From assembly GCF_003933965.1 (NCBI RefSeq), contig NZ_RSAJ01000002.1, positions 1-53,864 on the forward strand: a stretch of 53,864 nt of DNA, in the 5' to 3' direction. The position numbers and the translations under genes were made by a program. The notes beneath the pieces were generated by a model. That model had not been told where the DNA came from. It searched no databases and saw nothing but the letters and a program-made list of their open reading frames with translations. Shown here piece by piece: positions 1 through 8,983 of the stretch (the stretch's first letter is position 1; each line of letters opens with the position of its first letter). This DNA comes from Streptomyces sp. RP5T (GTDB lineage Bacteria > Actinomycetota > Actinomycetes > Streptomycetales > Streptomycetaceae).

Positions 1-684
1 ATCGGGGCCAGGTCCGACGCGGGCGGCACCCTGGGGCGCGTCCTGACCGCCGGAAGAGGGGCGGGCGGCCTCGGCGTCGGCCCCGTCGACCTCGGGGGCA
101 GCGGGCTCGTCCGGGATGTCGGCGCTGGCGGAGTCGCCCGGCTCGGCGGCGGTTCCGGTGCCTGTGGCCGGGGCCTCGGGGCCGGCGGAGTCGTCCGGCT
201 CGGTGGCAGCGGCGTTGGTGTCGGTGTCGGCGGCCGGGATGTCGGTTGTGTCGGCGTCGGTGGAGGGGCGTGATTGACCGAGGCCCGCGGGCTCGGGGGC
301 GCTGGACTCGCCCGAGGTGTCAGGGCTGGCTGAGCCGTCCCATTCGGCGGCGGCGGTTCGGGTGACTGCGACCGGGCTGTCGTAGCTGGCCGAGTCGTCC
401 GGCTCGGTGGCAGCGGTTCCGGTGTCCGTGTCGGCGCCGGCGTCCGGGGTTTCGGTCGTGTCGGCGTCGGCGGTTGCCCCGGAACGCCCGGCCGTGACCC
501 CCTCGGCGTTCTCGGTCCCGGCGTGCCGGCCGCCCCCCGTGCGGCTCGTCACCTGATCGCCCGTCCCGGCACCCGGCTCCTTCGCGGCACCCGCGTCACC
601 GGCACCGTGCGCCTCCGCAGCGCGCGCGTCCCCGCCGCCGGGGGCTTCGCCGGGGTCGTTGTTGTCGGGTCGCTCGGTGTTCAC
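1..684 (-). CDS. Low-complexity, probably disordered N-terminal region of an unknown protein (3' end outside window)
   Basis: An open frame runs leftward from a GTG at 684 to the window edge without a stop (228 codons seen). An AGAAGGAGC ribosome-binding site lies about 8 bases upstream of the GTG; the nearby ATG at 689 stops after two codons. The translation is almost entirely Ala, Asp, Glu, Gly, Pro, Ser and Thr, with near-repeats such as ATEPDDSA and short Asp-Thr-Asp runs, and no transmembrane segment or catalytic motif in the visible part. It looks like a disordered acidic N-terminal extension of a larger protein, of the sort seen ahead of membrane or surface domains in Streptomyces. I cannot name the family because the folded part is outside the window. 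Confidence 0.7.
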   Translation of the reverse strand, partial: MNTERPDNNDPGEAPGGGDARAAEAHGAGDAGAAKEPGAGTGDQVTSRTGGGRHAGTENAEGVTAGRSGATADADTTETPDAGADTDTGTAATEPDDSASYDSPVAVTRTAAAEWDGSASPDTSGESSAPEPAGLGQSRPSTDADTTDIPAADTDTNAAATEPDDSAGPEAPATGTGTAAEPGDSASADIPDEPAAPEVDGADAEAARPSSGGQDAPQGAARVGPGPD

Positions 685-881
685 CGCATCGCTCCTTCTG
701 CTGCGCACGTGTCCCTCGACCCTGACCCGGCCCTGTCAAAAAGGTCGGCAAACGGGTCGTATCCCGCATCCCCTTTCCGGGGGACGGCGATGGGACGCAG
801 CGGGGGAGCGCGCGGTTCCCTCGAACGCGCCGACGCACGCGCCGTGACGCACACGCGGGCGCGTGAGGCAGCCGCGTGAAC

Positions 882-1091
882 TCAGTCGCCGTACTCCGAC
901 ATCGCCTCCAGCAGTCGCGCGGACCCCTCGGGAACCGTCACACCGTGGATGAGGGAGGGAGAGACCGGAACGGCGACGATCCGGTCCGGGACCGCCCAGT
1001 GCGGAGCCATCCGGGCACAGTCGCCCCGCAGCGAGGCGAGGTCCCCGTCCAGGTCGGCCGGGGCGGACGCGTACAGCTCAAGGTTCGTCAT
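882..1091 (-). CDS. Small conserved-looking hypothetical protein (69 aa)
   Basis: The frame starts with ATG at 1091 and encodes 69 residues beginning MTNLELYASAPADL and ending LLEAMSEYGD. It has no membrane segment or recognisable motif. The Streptomyces pattern of GC at third positions supports real coding, but no strong ribosome-binding site precedes the ATG, so translation may be leaderless. It lies on the same strand as the disordered protein that follows and diverges from the adenosine kinase gene. Function unknown. Confidence 0.55.
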   Translation of the reverse strand: MTNLELYASAPADLDGDLASLRGDCARMAPHWAVPDRIVAVPVSPSLIHGVTVPEGSARLLEAMSEYGD

Positions 1092-1130
1092 GACGGAACC
1101 GTATGCACGCCGGAGCCCGCGAAGAAAGAT

Positions 1131-1149
1131 CTACTATCGGGTAGTTTTT
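1131..1149. promoter_or_regulatory. Small inverted repeat in the divergent hypothetical/adoK promoter region
   Basis: CTAC (1131-1134) and GTAG (1141-1144) flank TATCGG and are followed by TTTTT. It lies between the divergent small gene and adoK. It could be a weak operator or a short hairpin; the stem is only four base pairs. Confidence 0.25.
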
Positions 1150-1242
1150 CCCGCTTGACCGTGCCGTCGGTCGCCTCGCAGTACTCCATACGGACCCGAT
1201 AGCGTTAACCGTCAATACACCCTTCTCCTGGAGAGCCTCGCC

Positions 1243-2217
1243 GTGCGCATCGCAGTCACCGGCTCCATCGCCACCGACCACCTCATGACGTTCCCCGGCC
1301 GCTTTGCCGACCAGCTCGTCGCGGACCAGCTGCACACGGTCTCGCTCTCCTTCCTGGTCGACAACCTCGACGTACGCAGGGGAGGTGTCGGCGCGAACAT
1401 CGCCTTCGGCATGGGCCAGCTCGGCACGAACCCGATCCTCGTCGGCGCCGCGGGCTTCGACTTCGACGAGTACCGCTCCTGGCTGGACCGGCACGGCGTC
1501 GACACCGACTCCGTCCGGATCTCCGAGACCCTGCACACCGCCCGCTTCGTGTGCACCACCGACGCCGACCACAACCAGATCGGCTCCTTCTACACGGGCG
1601 CGATGAGCGAGGCCCGCCAGATCGAGCTCAAGACGGTCGCCGACCGCGTGGACGGCCTCGACCTCGTCCTCATCGGCGCCGACGACCCCGAGGCGATGCT
1701 CCGCCACACCGAGGAGTGCCGGTCCCGGAACATCCCGTTCGCCGCGGACTTCTCCCAGCAGATCGCCCGGATGAACGGCGACGAGATCCGGATCCTGCTG
1801 GAGGGCGCCACCTACCTCTTCTCCAACGAGTACGAGAAGGGCCTCATCGAGTCCAAGACGGGCTGGTCCGACGAGGAGATCCTCGCGAAGGTCGGCCACC
1901 GGGTCACCACGCTCGGCGCGCAGGGCGTGCGGATCGACCGGGTCGGCGAGGAGCCGATCGTCGTCGGCTGCCCGGAGGAGGAGCGCAAGGCCGACCCCAC
2001 CGGCGTCGGTGACGCGTTCCGCGCCGGGTTCCTGTCGGGGCTCGCCTGGGGTGTCTCCCTGGAGCGGGCGGCCCAGGTGGGCTGCATGCTGGCCACGCTC
2101 GTCATCGAGACCGTGGGGACGCAGGAGTACCGGCTGCGGCGCGGCCACTTCATGGAGCGGTTCACCAAGGCGTACGGCGACGAGGCGGCCGACGAGGTCC
2201 ACACCCACCTCAAGTGA
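1243..2217 (+). CDS. adoK: Adenosine kinase, PfkB/ribokinase family
   Basis: This 324-residue sugar/nucleoside kinase should phosphorylate adenosine to AMP with ATP (purine salvage, cytosol). The N-terminus MRIAVTGSIATDHLM, the segment RGGVGANIAFGMGQLG near residue 47 and the C-terminal DPTGVGDAFRAGF signature (residues 251-263, catalytic base D257) are PfkB-family motifs. By recall it resembles mycobacterial AdoK (Rv2202c) along its full length, including HTEECR and WSDEEIL-type segments, which favours adenosine over a generic carbohydrate. The GTG at 1243 is preceded by CTGGAGAG. The gene is transcribed alone; the next gene is convergent with a 16-base gap. Many genomes label this gene only 'carbohydrate kinase family protein'. 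Confidence 0.85.
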   Translation: MRIAVTGSIATDHLMTFPGRFADQLVADQLHTVSLSFLVDNLDVRRGGVGANIAFGMGQLGTNPILVGAAGFDFDEYRSWLDRHGVDTDSVRISETLHTARFVCTTDADHNQIGSFYTGAMSEARQIELKTVADRVDGLDLVLIGADDPEAMLRHTEECRSRNIPFAADFSQQIARMNGDEIRILLEGATYLFSNEYEKGLIESKTGWSDEEILAKVGHRVTTLGAQGVRIDRVGEEPIVVGCPEEERKADPTGVGDAFRAGFLSGLAWGVSLERAAQVGCMLATLVIETVGTQEYRLRRGHFMERFTKAYGDEAADEVHTHLK

Positions 2218-2233
2218 CCGGCCAGGGCCTGTC

Positions 2234-3610
2234 CTAGGAGACCCGGCGGACCACGTAGGCGAAACCCTGGTCCGCCGGCTCCTCGCCCACGTACTCCTGC
2301 TCCCGCATCTCGCACCACGCCGGGATGTCCAGGCGGGCCGCCTCGTCGTCCGACAGGACCCGGACGGTCCCGCCCACCGGCACGTCACCGATCACCTTCG
2401 CCAGTTCGATGACCGGGACCGGGCACCGCTTGCCCAGGGCGTCCACGACGAGGGAGTCCTCGTGGACCGTGGTCGCCGGTGCGGGGCCGCCCAGCTTCTC
2501 CCGTACCGCCGCCACCGCCCCCGGCAGCACCTCCAGGAACCGTTCGACCTCCTCGGAGACCGCCCCGAACGGCAACGACACCCGCACATTCCCCTCACTC
2601 AGCACTCCCATCGCCTTGAGCACATGGCTCGGCGTCAGCGTGCTGCTCGTGCAGGACGAACCGGAGGAGACGGAGAAACCCGCCCGGTCCAGTTCGTGCA
2701 GCAGTGTCTCCCCGTCGACATAGAGACAGGAGAAGGTGACGATCCCCGGCAGCCGCCGCTCGGGATCCCCGACCACCTCGACGTCCGCGACCAGCTCCGG
2801 AACCCGGGTCCGGATCCGTTCCGTCAGCGCCCGCAGCCGTACCGCCTCCTGGGCCGCCTCGGCCCGCACCGCCCGCAGCGAGGCTGCCGCCGCGACGATC
2901 GCCGGCAGGTTCTCGAAGCCCGGCGCCCGCCCCGACTCCCGCTCGTCGGCCGGTCCTTGGGGCGAGAACCGGACACCTTTCCGGACAGCGAGCAGGCCGA
3001 CCCCCGACGGGCCGCCCCATTTGTGCGCGCTCGCGGTCAGCACGGACCAGTCACCCCCGACCGGACCCCAAGCGAGTGACTGCGCCGCGTCCACCAGCAA
3101 CGGCACCCCGGCCGCCCGGCACACGTCGGCCACCTCGGCCACCGGCTGCACGGTCCCCACTTCGTGGTTGGCCGACTGAAGACACGCCAAAGCGGTGTCC
3201 TGCCGGAGCTGAGCCGCGTAGTCGGACACGTCCACGCGTCCCGAACGGCTGACACCCACCTGGGTGACGGTCCCCCCGGCCGCCTGGTGCGCGTCGGCGG
3301 CATGAAGCACCGAGGAGTGTTCGACGGCAGACACGATCAGGTGATGTCCGACGCGCCGCCGACCGGCCAGCACTCCCGCTGCTCCGCTGTGCACGGCTTG
3401 GGTACCGGACGAGGTGAAGACCAGTTCATCGGGGCGGCAGCCGACCGCCTCCGCGGCTGCCTCGCGGGCGGCGTCGAGCAGCAGCCGCGCTCGCCGCCCC
3501 TCCCGGTACAGACGGGACGCGTCGGCCCACCCGTCATCCAGAGAGGCCAACAGCGCCTGACGGGCAACGGGGTGAAGAGGTGCACCGGAAGCAGCGTCGA
3601 AGTAGGACAC
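2234..3610 (-). CDS. Cysteine desulfurase-like class V aminotransferase fused to a C-terminal TusA/SirA domain
   Basis: The 458-residue protein has two parts. Residues 1-365 are an IscS/NifS-type PLP enzyme: H149 (SANHEVG), D174 (LVDAAQS), Schiff-base K197 in SAHKWGGPSGVG, and a putative persulfide Cys C320 in SSGSSCTSSTLTPSH. Residues 385-458 form a TusA/SirA sulfur-relay domain with the family motif CPVP (C396). Known family chemistry is removal of sulfur from cysteine as a persulfide and its handover to TusA, so the fusion would combine donor and first acceptor in one chain. Start is GTG 3610 with AGGAGG upstream. It diverges from ctaC, so a role in sulfur supply for Fe-S or heme-copper assembly is possible but unproven. 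Confidence 0.85.
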   Translation of the reverse strand: MSYFDAASGAPLHPVARQALLASLDDGWADASRLYREGRRARLLLDAAREAAAEAVGCRPDELVFTSSGTQAVHSGAAGVLAGRRRVGHHLIVSAVEHSSVLHAADAHQAAGGTVTQVGVSRSGRVDVSDYAAQLRQDTALACLQSANHEVGTVQPVAEVADVCRAAGVPLLVDAAQSLAWGPVGGDWSVLTASAHKWGGPSGVGLLAVRKGVRFSPQGPADERESGRAPGFENLPAIVAAAASLRAVRAEAAQEAVRLRALTERIRTRVPELVADVEVVGDPERRLPGIVTFSCLYVDGETLLHELDRAGFSVSSGSSCTSSTLTPSHVLKAMGVLSEGNVRVSLPFGAVSEEVERFLEVLPGAVAAVREKLGGPAPATTVHEDSLVVDALGKRCPVPVIELAKVIGDVPVGGTVRVLSDDEAARLDIPAWCEMREQEYVGEEPADQGFAYVVRRVS

Positions 3611-3631
3611 ACGGCAACGCTAACCTCCTTG

Positions 3632-3678
3632 GGGGCGCGGGGAACTGCGCGATCAGCCACAAAGCACCCGCAGCCGCC
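3632..3678 (+). repeat. Dispersed Streptomyces intergenic repeat, copy 1
   Basis: Core GGGGCGCGGGGAACTGCGCG followed by a conserved tail (ATCAGCCACAAAGCACCCG, then CAGCCGCC). It matches five other copies in this window. It lies between the divergent aminotransferase and ctaC genes. Confidence 0.85.
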
Positions 3679-3856
3679 AATCCAGCTAAGCCACGGAGTG
3701 ACTAGGCACCCCTCCCGCTGAACCCCCGGAGGGCGTCGGCTAGGGTTTGGTCCGCATAAACATCCAAACCCCTGCCCGACGCAGGGCGGCGACCGACCAC
3801 CGAAGAAGGCAGGCCGCAGCCAATCCGCGCGGGCGAGACTCTCGGGAAGGCGCTAC

Positions 3857-4816
3857 GTGAGTCCCAACGGCTCCGACCGCTCGCCGCGGCGCCCGATGCG
3901 GCGGAAGCTGCTGCAGGCAATGACCGCGGGCCTGGTCCTGGCGACCGCCACCGGTTGCACATACAAGGACTTCCCCCGCCTTGGTATGCCCACCCCGACC
4001 ACGGAAGAGGCTCCGCGGATCCTCTCCCTGTGGCAGGGCTCCTGGGCTGCCGCGCTCGCCGTTGGCGTGCTGGTGTGGGGTCTGATCATCTGGAGCGCCA
4101 TCTTCCACCGGCGCAGCCGCACCAAGGTCGAGGTACCTCCGCAGACCCGGTACAACATGCCCATCGAGGCGCTGTACACCGTGGTTCCGCTGGTCATCGT
4201 CTCGGTCCTCTTCTACTTCACGGCCCGCGACGAGTCGAAGCTGCTCAGCCTCAAGAAGCAGCCCGACGTCACCGTCAACGTGGTGGGCTACCAGTGGAGC
4301 TGGGCCTTCAACTACATCACGCCCGTCGCGGGTTCCACCGGTGACGCGAAGACGGACAAGAACCTGGACGCGATCCCGTCCCGGTTCAAGAACGACTTCC
4401 CGGCGAACGCCGGCGGTGTCTACGACTTCGGGACGCCGGCCACGAGGAACCCGCAGACCGGCAACCCCGGTCCGACCCTCTGGCTCCCCAAGGGCAAGAC
4501 GGTCCGCTTCGTCCTCACCTCGCGTGACGTCATCCACTCGTTCTGGGTGGTGCCGTTCCTCATGAAGCAGGACGTCATCCCGGGCCACACCAACGCCTTC
4601 GAGGTGACCCCCAACAAGGAGGGCACCTTCCTCGGCAAGTGTGCCGAGCTCTGCGGCGTCGACCACTCCCGGATGCTGTTCAACGTGAAGGTCGTCTCCC
4701 CCGAGCGCTACGAGCAGCACCTCAAGGACCTCGCGAAGAAGGGGCAGACCGGTTACGTTCCCGCGGGCATCGAGCAGACCGCCCATGAGAAGGACCGGGA
4801 GACGACGAACCTGTGA
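3857..4816 (+). CDS. ctaC: Cytochrome c oxidase subunit II (CuA subunit)
   Basis: Subunit II of the aa3-type terminal oxidase receives electrons at the CuA centre and passes them to subunit I. The 319-residue protein has a lipoprotein signal ending ATATGC (lipid-modified C34), two membrane helices (about residues 57-80 and 98-118), and a periplasmic-side cupredoxin domain with the CuA ligands: H227 in [10 protein letters not shown], then C262, C266, H270 and M273 in [12 protein letters not shown]. Start is GTG 3857. It heads ctaC-ctaD-ctaF; its TGA overlaps the ctaD GTG. Upstream lie one copy of the dispersed repeat and the promoter region shared with the divergent desulfurase-like gene. Confidence 0.96.
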   Translation: MSPNGSDRSPRRPMRRKLLQAMTAGLVLATATGCTYKDFPRLGMPTPTTEEAPRILSLWQGSWAAALAVGVLVWGLIIWSAIFHRRSRTKVEVPPQTRYNMPIEALYTVVPLVIVSVLFYFTARDESKLLSLKKQPDVTVNVVGYQWSWAFNYITPVAGSTGDAKTDKNLDAIPSRFKNDFPANAGGVYDFGTPATRNPQTGNPGPTLWLPKGKTVRFVLTSRDVIHSFWVVPFLMKQDVIPGHTNAFEVTPNKEGTFLGKCAELCGVDHSRMLFNVKVVSPERYEQHLKDLAKKGQTGYVPAGIEQTAHEKDRETTNL

Positions 4817-6555
4817 GCATCCTCAACGAACCCCAGGGTGCCGCGGCAGCAGGGTCCCACTACACGGACGAGCTGCCGGTCCGGCGCCAGAACCGCGGCA
4901 GCGTGGTCATCAAGTGGCTCACCACCACTGACCACAAGACGATCGGGACGCTGTACCTGGTCACGTCGTTCGCGTTCTTCCTGATCGGCGGCGTGATGGC
5001 GCTCTTCATGCGCGCCGAGCTGGCCCGTCCGGGCCTGCAGATCATGTCGAACGAGCAGTTCAACCAGGCGTTCACGATGCACGGCACGATCATGCTGCTG
5101 ATGTTCGCGACGCCGCTGTTCGCCGGCTTCACCAACTGGATCATGCCGCTGCAGATCGGCGCGCCCGACGTGGCGTTCCCGCGGCTGAACATGTTCGCCT
5201 ACTGGCTCTACCTGTTCGGCTCGACGATCGCGGTGGGCGGCTTCCTGACCCCGCAGGGCGCGGCCGACTTCGGCTGGTTCGCCTACTCCCCGCTGTCGGA
5301 CGCGGTCCGCTCGCCGGGCGTCGGCGCCGACCTGTGGATCATGGGTCTGGCCTTCTCCGGCTTCGGCACGATCCTCGGCGCGGTCAACTTCATCACCACG
5401 ATCATCTGCATGCGCGCGCCCGGCATGACCATGTTCCGCATGCCGATCTTCGTGTGGAACGTGCTGCTGACCGCGGTGCTGGTCCTGCTCGCCTTCCCCG
5501 TCCTCGCCGCCGCGCTGTTCGCGCTGGAGGCGGATCGGAAGTTCGGGGCACATGTCTTCGACGCGGCGAACGGCGGAGCGCTGCTGTGGCAACACCTCTT
5601 CTGGTTCTTCGGTCACCCAGAGGTGTACATCATCGCGCTGCCGTTCTTCGGCATCATCTCCGAGGTCATCCCGGTCTTCTCCCGCAAGCCGATGTTCGGC
5701 TACATGGGCCTGATCGCGGCGACCATCGCGATCGCGGGCCTGTCCGTGACGGTGTGGGCGCACCACATGTACGTCACCGGCGGTGTGCTCCTGCCGTTCT
5801 TCTCCTTCATGACGTTCCTCATCGCCGTGCCGACGGGCGTGAAGTTCTTCAACTGGATCGGAACGATGTGGAAGGGGTCCCTGAGTTTCGAGACCCCGAT
5901 GCTGTGGGCCACCGGCTTCCTGATCACCTTCACCTTCGGTGGTCTGACCGGTGTCATCCTGGCCTCGCCCCCGATGGACTTCCACGTCTCGGACTCGTAC
6001 TTCGTGGTGGCGCACTTCCACTACGTCGTCTTCGGCACCGTCGTCTTCGCGATGTTCTCCGGCTTCCACTTCTGGTGGCCGAAGTTCACCGGCAAGATGC
6101 TCGACGAGCGCCTCGGCAAGATCACGTTCTGGACGCTGTTCATCGGCTTCCACGGCACCTTCCTGGTCCAGCACTGGCTGGGCGCCGAGGGCATGCCGCG
6201 TCGTTACGCCGACTACCTGGCGGCCGACGGCTTCACCGCCCTGAACACGATCTCGACGATCAGCTCGTTCGTGCTCGGCCTGTCGATCCTGCCGTTCCTC
6301 TACAACGTGTGGAAGACGGCCAAGTACGGCAAGCCGGTCGGCGTGGACGACCCGTGGGGCTACGGCCGCTCGCTCGAGTGGGCGACCTCCTGCCCGCCGC
6401 CGCGGCACAACTTCCTCACCCTGCCGCGGATCCGCTCCGAATCCCCGGCGTTCGACCTGCACCACCCGGAGATCGCCGCTCTCGACCAGCTCGAGAACGC
6501 CGGTCACGGTGAGAAGGCTCTGGCCGGCAACGGCGGCAAGGAGGCCGGGAAGTGA
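4813..6555 (+). CDS. ctaD: Cytochrome c oxidase subunit I (heme a / heme a3-CuB)
   Basis: The 580-residue catalytic subunit reduces O2 to water and pumps protons. Visible signatures include [13 protein letters not shown] (heme a ligand), the CuB segment [15 protein letters not shown] with its cross-linkable Tyr, [10 protein letters not shown], and [11 protein letters not shown] with the heme a3 and heme a histidines. About twelve membrane helices are evident. GTG 4813 overlaps the ctaC stop and the 3' end overlaps ctaF, so the three are probably translationally coupled. In actinobacteria this oxidase forms a supercomplex with the bc1 complex encoded a few kilobases downstream. Confidence 0.97.
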   Translation: MSILNEPQGAAAAGSHYTDELPVRRQNRGSVVIKWLTTTDHKTIGTLYLVTSFAFFLIGGVMALFMRAELARPGLQIMSNEQFNQAFTMHGTIMLLMFATPLFAGFTNWIMPLQIGAPDVAFPRLNMFAYWLYLFGSTIAVGGFLTPQGAADFGWFAYSPLSDAVRSPGVGADLWIMGLAFSGFGTILGAVNFITTIICMRAPGMTMFRMPIFVWNVLLTAVLVLLAFPVLAAALFALEADRKFGAHVFDAANGGALLWQHLFWFFGHPEVYIIALPFFGIISEVIPVFSRKPMFGYMGLIAATIAIAGLSVTVWAHHMYVTGGVLLPFFSFMTFLIAVPTGVKFFNWIGTMWKGSLSFETPMLWATGFLITFTFGGLTGVILASPPMDFHVSDSYFVVAHFHYVVFGTVVFAMFSGFHFWWPKFTGKMLDERLGKITFWTLFIGFHGTFLVQHWLGAEGMPRRYADYLAADGFTALNTISTISSFVLGLSILPFLYNVWKTAKYGKPVGVDDPWGYGRSLEWATSCPPPRHNFLTLPRIRSESPAFDLHHPEIAALDQLENAGHGEKALAGNGGKEAGK

Positions 6556-6950
6556 AGATCCAGGGACGGATGTTCTTCTGGCTGAGCATCTTCATCCTCG
6601 CCATGGCGATCGTCTATGGCGTGTGGTCGAAGGAGCCGGCCGGTACCACCGCGCTCTTCCTGGCCTTCGGTCTGTCCATCATGATCGGCTTCTACCTGGG
6701 CTTCACGGCCAAGCGGGTGGACGCCGGCGCGCAGGACAACAAGGAGGCCGACGTCGCGGACGACGCCGGCGAGGTCGGGTTCTTCAGCCCGCACAGCTGG
6801 CAGCCGCTCGCCCTCGGCTTCGGCGGCGCCCTCGCCTTCCTGTCGGTCGCGATCGGCTGGTGGCTGCTGTACTTCTCGCTGCCGGTGATCCTGGTCGGCC
6901 TGTACGGCTGGGTCTTCGAGTACTACCGCGGTGAGAACCGCACGCAGTAG
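6552..6950 (+). CDS. ctaF: Actinobacterial cytochrome c oxidase subunit IV
   Basis: A 132-residue membrane protein with helices near residues 7-24 and 30-48 and a second pair near 85-125, including [26 protein letters not shown]. Size, topology and position directly after ctaD fit the small actinobacterial subunit IV, which stabilises the oxidase and is unrelated to mitochondrial subunit IV. The GTG at 6552 overlaps the ctaD stop (GTGA). A strong terminator follows, so it closes the first oxidase operon. Confidence 0.93.
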   Translation: MKIQGRMFFWLSIFILAMAIVYGVWSKEPAGTTALFLAFGLSIMIGFYLGFTAKRVDAGAQDNKEADVADDAGEVGFFSPHSWQPLALGFGGALAFLSVAIGWWLLYFSLPVILVGLYGWVFEYYRGENRTQ

Positions 6951-6967
6951 CACGAACCGAGCTCGAA

Positions 6968-7005
6968 AGGAGCCCGGACACTCCGTCAGGAGCGTCCGGG
7001 CTCCT
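6968..7005 (+). terminator. Intrinsic-type terminator after ctaCDF
   Basis: AGGAGCCCGGACACTCC and GGAGCGTCCGGGCTCCT pair with one mismatch around a GTCA loop, 17 bases after the ctaF stop. The T tract is short (GCTTTTGC), as is common in Streptomyces. Confidence 0.85.
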
Positions 7006-7081
7006 GCTTTTGCCGCAATCGGCATCCCTCGTACGAGTCACTCGGCGTGCCGTTCTTGACGCGGCTTCCTAGCGTGAAGTC

Positions 7082-8344
7082 ATGAACCACTCACCGCGTA
7101 CCCGCACCGTCGTCAGCTGCACCCTGCTGGTGATCGCCCTCGGCGCGAGCGCCATCTCCTGCGGGTCCGACGGGAACCCGTTGGCGGCCAAGCCCTTCGA
7201 CGCGGCGGACCAGATCGCCTTCAACACGCCCACGGGCGACGGCGAGAAGGCCGACCCGGACAAGCCGCTCGAGGTCACCGCCGAGGACGACGACGGCCGC
7301 ATCACCGACGTGACCGCCACGGACGCCACGGGCCGCCGTGTGGCGGGCGAACTCTCCGCCGACGGCACCCGATGGCACAGCACCACCCCGCTGGCCGCAA
7401 ACGCCCATTACACGGTCCGGGTGAGCACCGAGGACGAGGACGGGGCCCCGGGCCGCAAGGTCCTCGACTTCGACACCAGCAAACCGCTGGGCAAGACGCG
7501 CCTGAACGTCACCTTCGGCCCCAAGTCGGGCACCTACGGTGTCGGCCAGCCCGTCACCGCCAAGCTGGACCGGCCCGTCAAGGACAAGGCGCAGCGGGCC
7601 GTCGTCGAGCGTGCCCTCAGGGTCGACTCCACGCCCGCCGTACCGGGCGCCTGGCACTGGGTGGACGACAAGGAACTCCACTACCGGCCCCGGGAGTACT
7701 GGCCCGCCCACGCCACGATCCGGGTCCGCAGCGACCTGGAGGGCATCAAGATCGGCGACCGGCTCTGGGGCGGCAAGGGCAAGCCCCTGAAGCTGACCAC
7801 CGGCGACCGGATCATCGCCGTGACGGACGCCTCGTCACACTCGATGACGGTCTACCGGAACGACGAGGTCATCAAGGAACTCCCGGTCACCACCGGCAAG
7901 CCCGGCTTCGACACCCGCAACGGCGTCAAGGTCGTGCTCGGCAAGGAGTACTTCGTACGTATGCGCGGCACCAGCATCGGGATCGCCGAGGGCTCCTCCG
8001 AGTCGTACGACCTGCCGGTCTACTACGCCACCCGCGTCACCTGGAGCGGCGAGTACGTGCACGCCGCCCCCTGGTCGGTCGGCTCCCAGGGCTACGCCAA
8101 CGTCAGCCACGGCTGCACCGGCATGAGCACGTCCAACGCGGAGTGGTTCTTCAACACCGTCCACGAGGGCGACGTGGTGAAGGTCGTCAACTCCGAGGGC
8201 GACACCATGGAGCCCTTCGGCAACGGCTTCGGAGACTGGAACCTGGACTGGAAGAAGTGGCGCGAGGGCAGCGCCCTGGTGGCAGGCACCCCGGACGCCC
8301 CCAGCGCGGCACAACAGGCACGCCTGAGGCCGGAGAGCGTCTAG
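7082..8344 (+). CDS. Lipoprotein L,D-transpeptidase (Ig-like domains + YkuD domain)
   Basis: A 420-residue predicted exported lipoprotein: signal segment near residues 10-25 ending SAISC, then two Ig-like domains (about 40-240), then a YkuD catalytic domain. The active-site motif is YANVSHGCTGMS, with the catalytic Cys following SHG; the upstream EYVHAAPWS provides the other conserved His. Such enzymes form 3-3 cross-links in peptidoglycan, and the Ig-Ig-YkuD architecture is that of mycobacterial LdtMt2-type proteins. Start is ATG 7082. It lies between ctaCDF and ctaE as its own unit, flanked by a terminator and a convergent gene, so it is probably not part of the respiratory operons. Confidence 0.92.
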   Translation: MNHSPRTRTVVSCTLLVIALGASAISCGSDGNPLAAKPFDAADQIAFNTPTGDGEKADPDKPLEVTAEDDDGRITDVTATDATGRRVAGELSADGTRWHSTTPLAANAHYTVRVSTEDEDGAPGRKVLDFDTSKPLGKTRLNVTFGPKSGTYGVGQPVTAKLDRPVKDKAQRAVVERALRVDSTPAVPGAWHWVDDKELHYRPREYWPAHATIRVRSDLEGIKIGDRLWGGKGKPLKLTTGDRIIAVTDASSHSMTVYRNDEVIKELPVTTGKPGFDTRNGVKVVLGKEYFVRMRGTSIGIAEGSSESYDLPVYYATRVTWSGEYVHAAPWSVGSQGYANVSHGCTGMSTSNAEWFFNTVHEGDVVKVVNSEGDTMEPFGNGFGDWNLDWKKWREGSALVAGTPDAPSAAQQARLRPESV

Positions 8345-8356
8345 AGAGCCCCTTCA

Positions 8357-8403
8357 GGGGCGCGGGGAACTGCGCGACGAGCCACAACGAGCCCGCAGCC
8401 GCC
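8357..8403 (+). repeat. Dispersed Streptomyces intergenic repeat, copy 2
   Basis: Same core (GGGGCGCGGGGAACTGCGCG) and tail (GAGCCACAACGAGCCCGCAG) as copy 1. It sits between the convergent transpeptidase and receiver genes. Confidence 0.85.
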
Positions 8404-8426
8404 ATCGAACCCCGCACCCCGGGCTC

Positions 8427-8828
8427 TCAGGCGCTCAGGGCCTTCCGTGACCGCAGCAAGGAAGCCAGCGCCGCCGCGAACTCCACCGGATCCACCGGAT
8501 GGGTCACCGCGCCCTCGGCCCGGCTCCACGTGGCCAGCCACGCGTCCTGCGGCCGCCCGATCAGCAGCAGCACCGGCGGGCAGTCGAACACCTCGTCCTT
8601 GATCTGCCGGCACAGGCCCATGCCGCCCATCGGCACGGCCTCCCCGTCCAGCACACAGACGTCGATCCCGCCCTTGTCCAGCTCCTTCAGCACCGCGGCG
8701 GGCGTGGCGCACTCCAGGAACTCGACCAACGGGACGTCCGGGGCCGGCCGCCGGCCGGCGGCGAGCCGCACCTGCTCGCGGGTGTTGGAATCGTCGCTGT
8801 AGACCAGCACCGTGGCGGTCGGCTGCAT
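8427..8828 (-). CDS. Stand-alone, partly degenerate response-regulator receiver domain
   Basis: The 133-residue protein has a CheY-like layout: VLVYSDD near residues 7-13 supplies the acidic pair, and DVCVLDGEAVPMGG carries the likely phospho-acceptor D61. The usual Lys of the KP motif is replaced (THPVDP near residue 110), so normal phosphorylation-driven switching may be lost. There is no output domain and no adjacent kinase. Start is ATG 8828. The gene diverges from ctaE with 145 bases between them, and its conserved-looking location beside oxidase genes suggests, without proof, a link to respiration. Alternatives are a phosphate sink or a protein-binding pseudo-receiver. Confidence 0.8.
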   Translation of the reverse strand: MQPTATVLVYSDDSNTREQVRLAAGRRPAPDVPLVEFLECATPAAVLKELDKGGIDVCVLDGEAVPMGGMGLCRQIKDEVFDCPPVLLLIGRPQDAWLATWSRAEGAVTHPVDPVEFAAALASLLRSRKALSA

Positions 8829-8962
8829 TGTTCCTCCGTGACGTCAGCGTCGTAAGGACAGGCCCGTTGGGCCGGATGCTACTCCCTTGAACACCACGTC
8901 AACACCGGTACGGACCGGCAAGACACTCCGAACGGCACCCCCCGGGGTGAGGGCGGGATAAG

Positions 8963-8983
8963 CGACCGACATAATGTCGGTCG
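8963..8983 (+). promoter_or_regulatory. Perfect palindrome overlapping the ctaE start codon
   Basis: CGACCGACAT and ATGTCGGTCG are exact reverse complements around a single A; the ATG of ctaE is the first triplet of the right arm. It could be an operator or an mRNA hairpin hiding the start. Confidence 0.6.
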
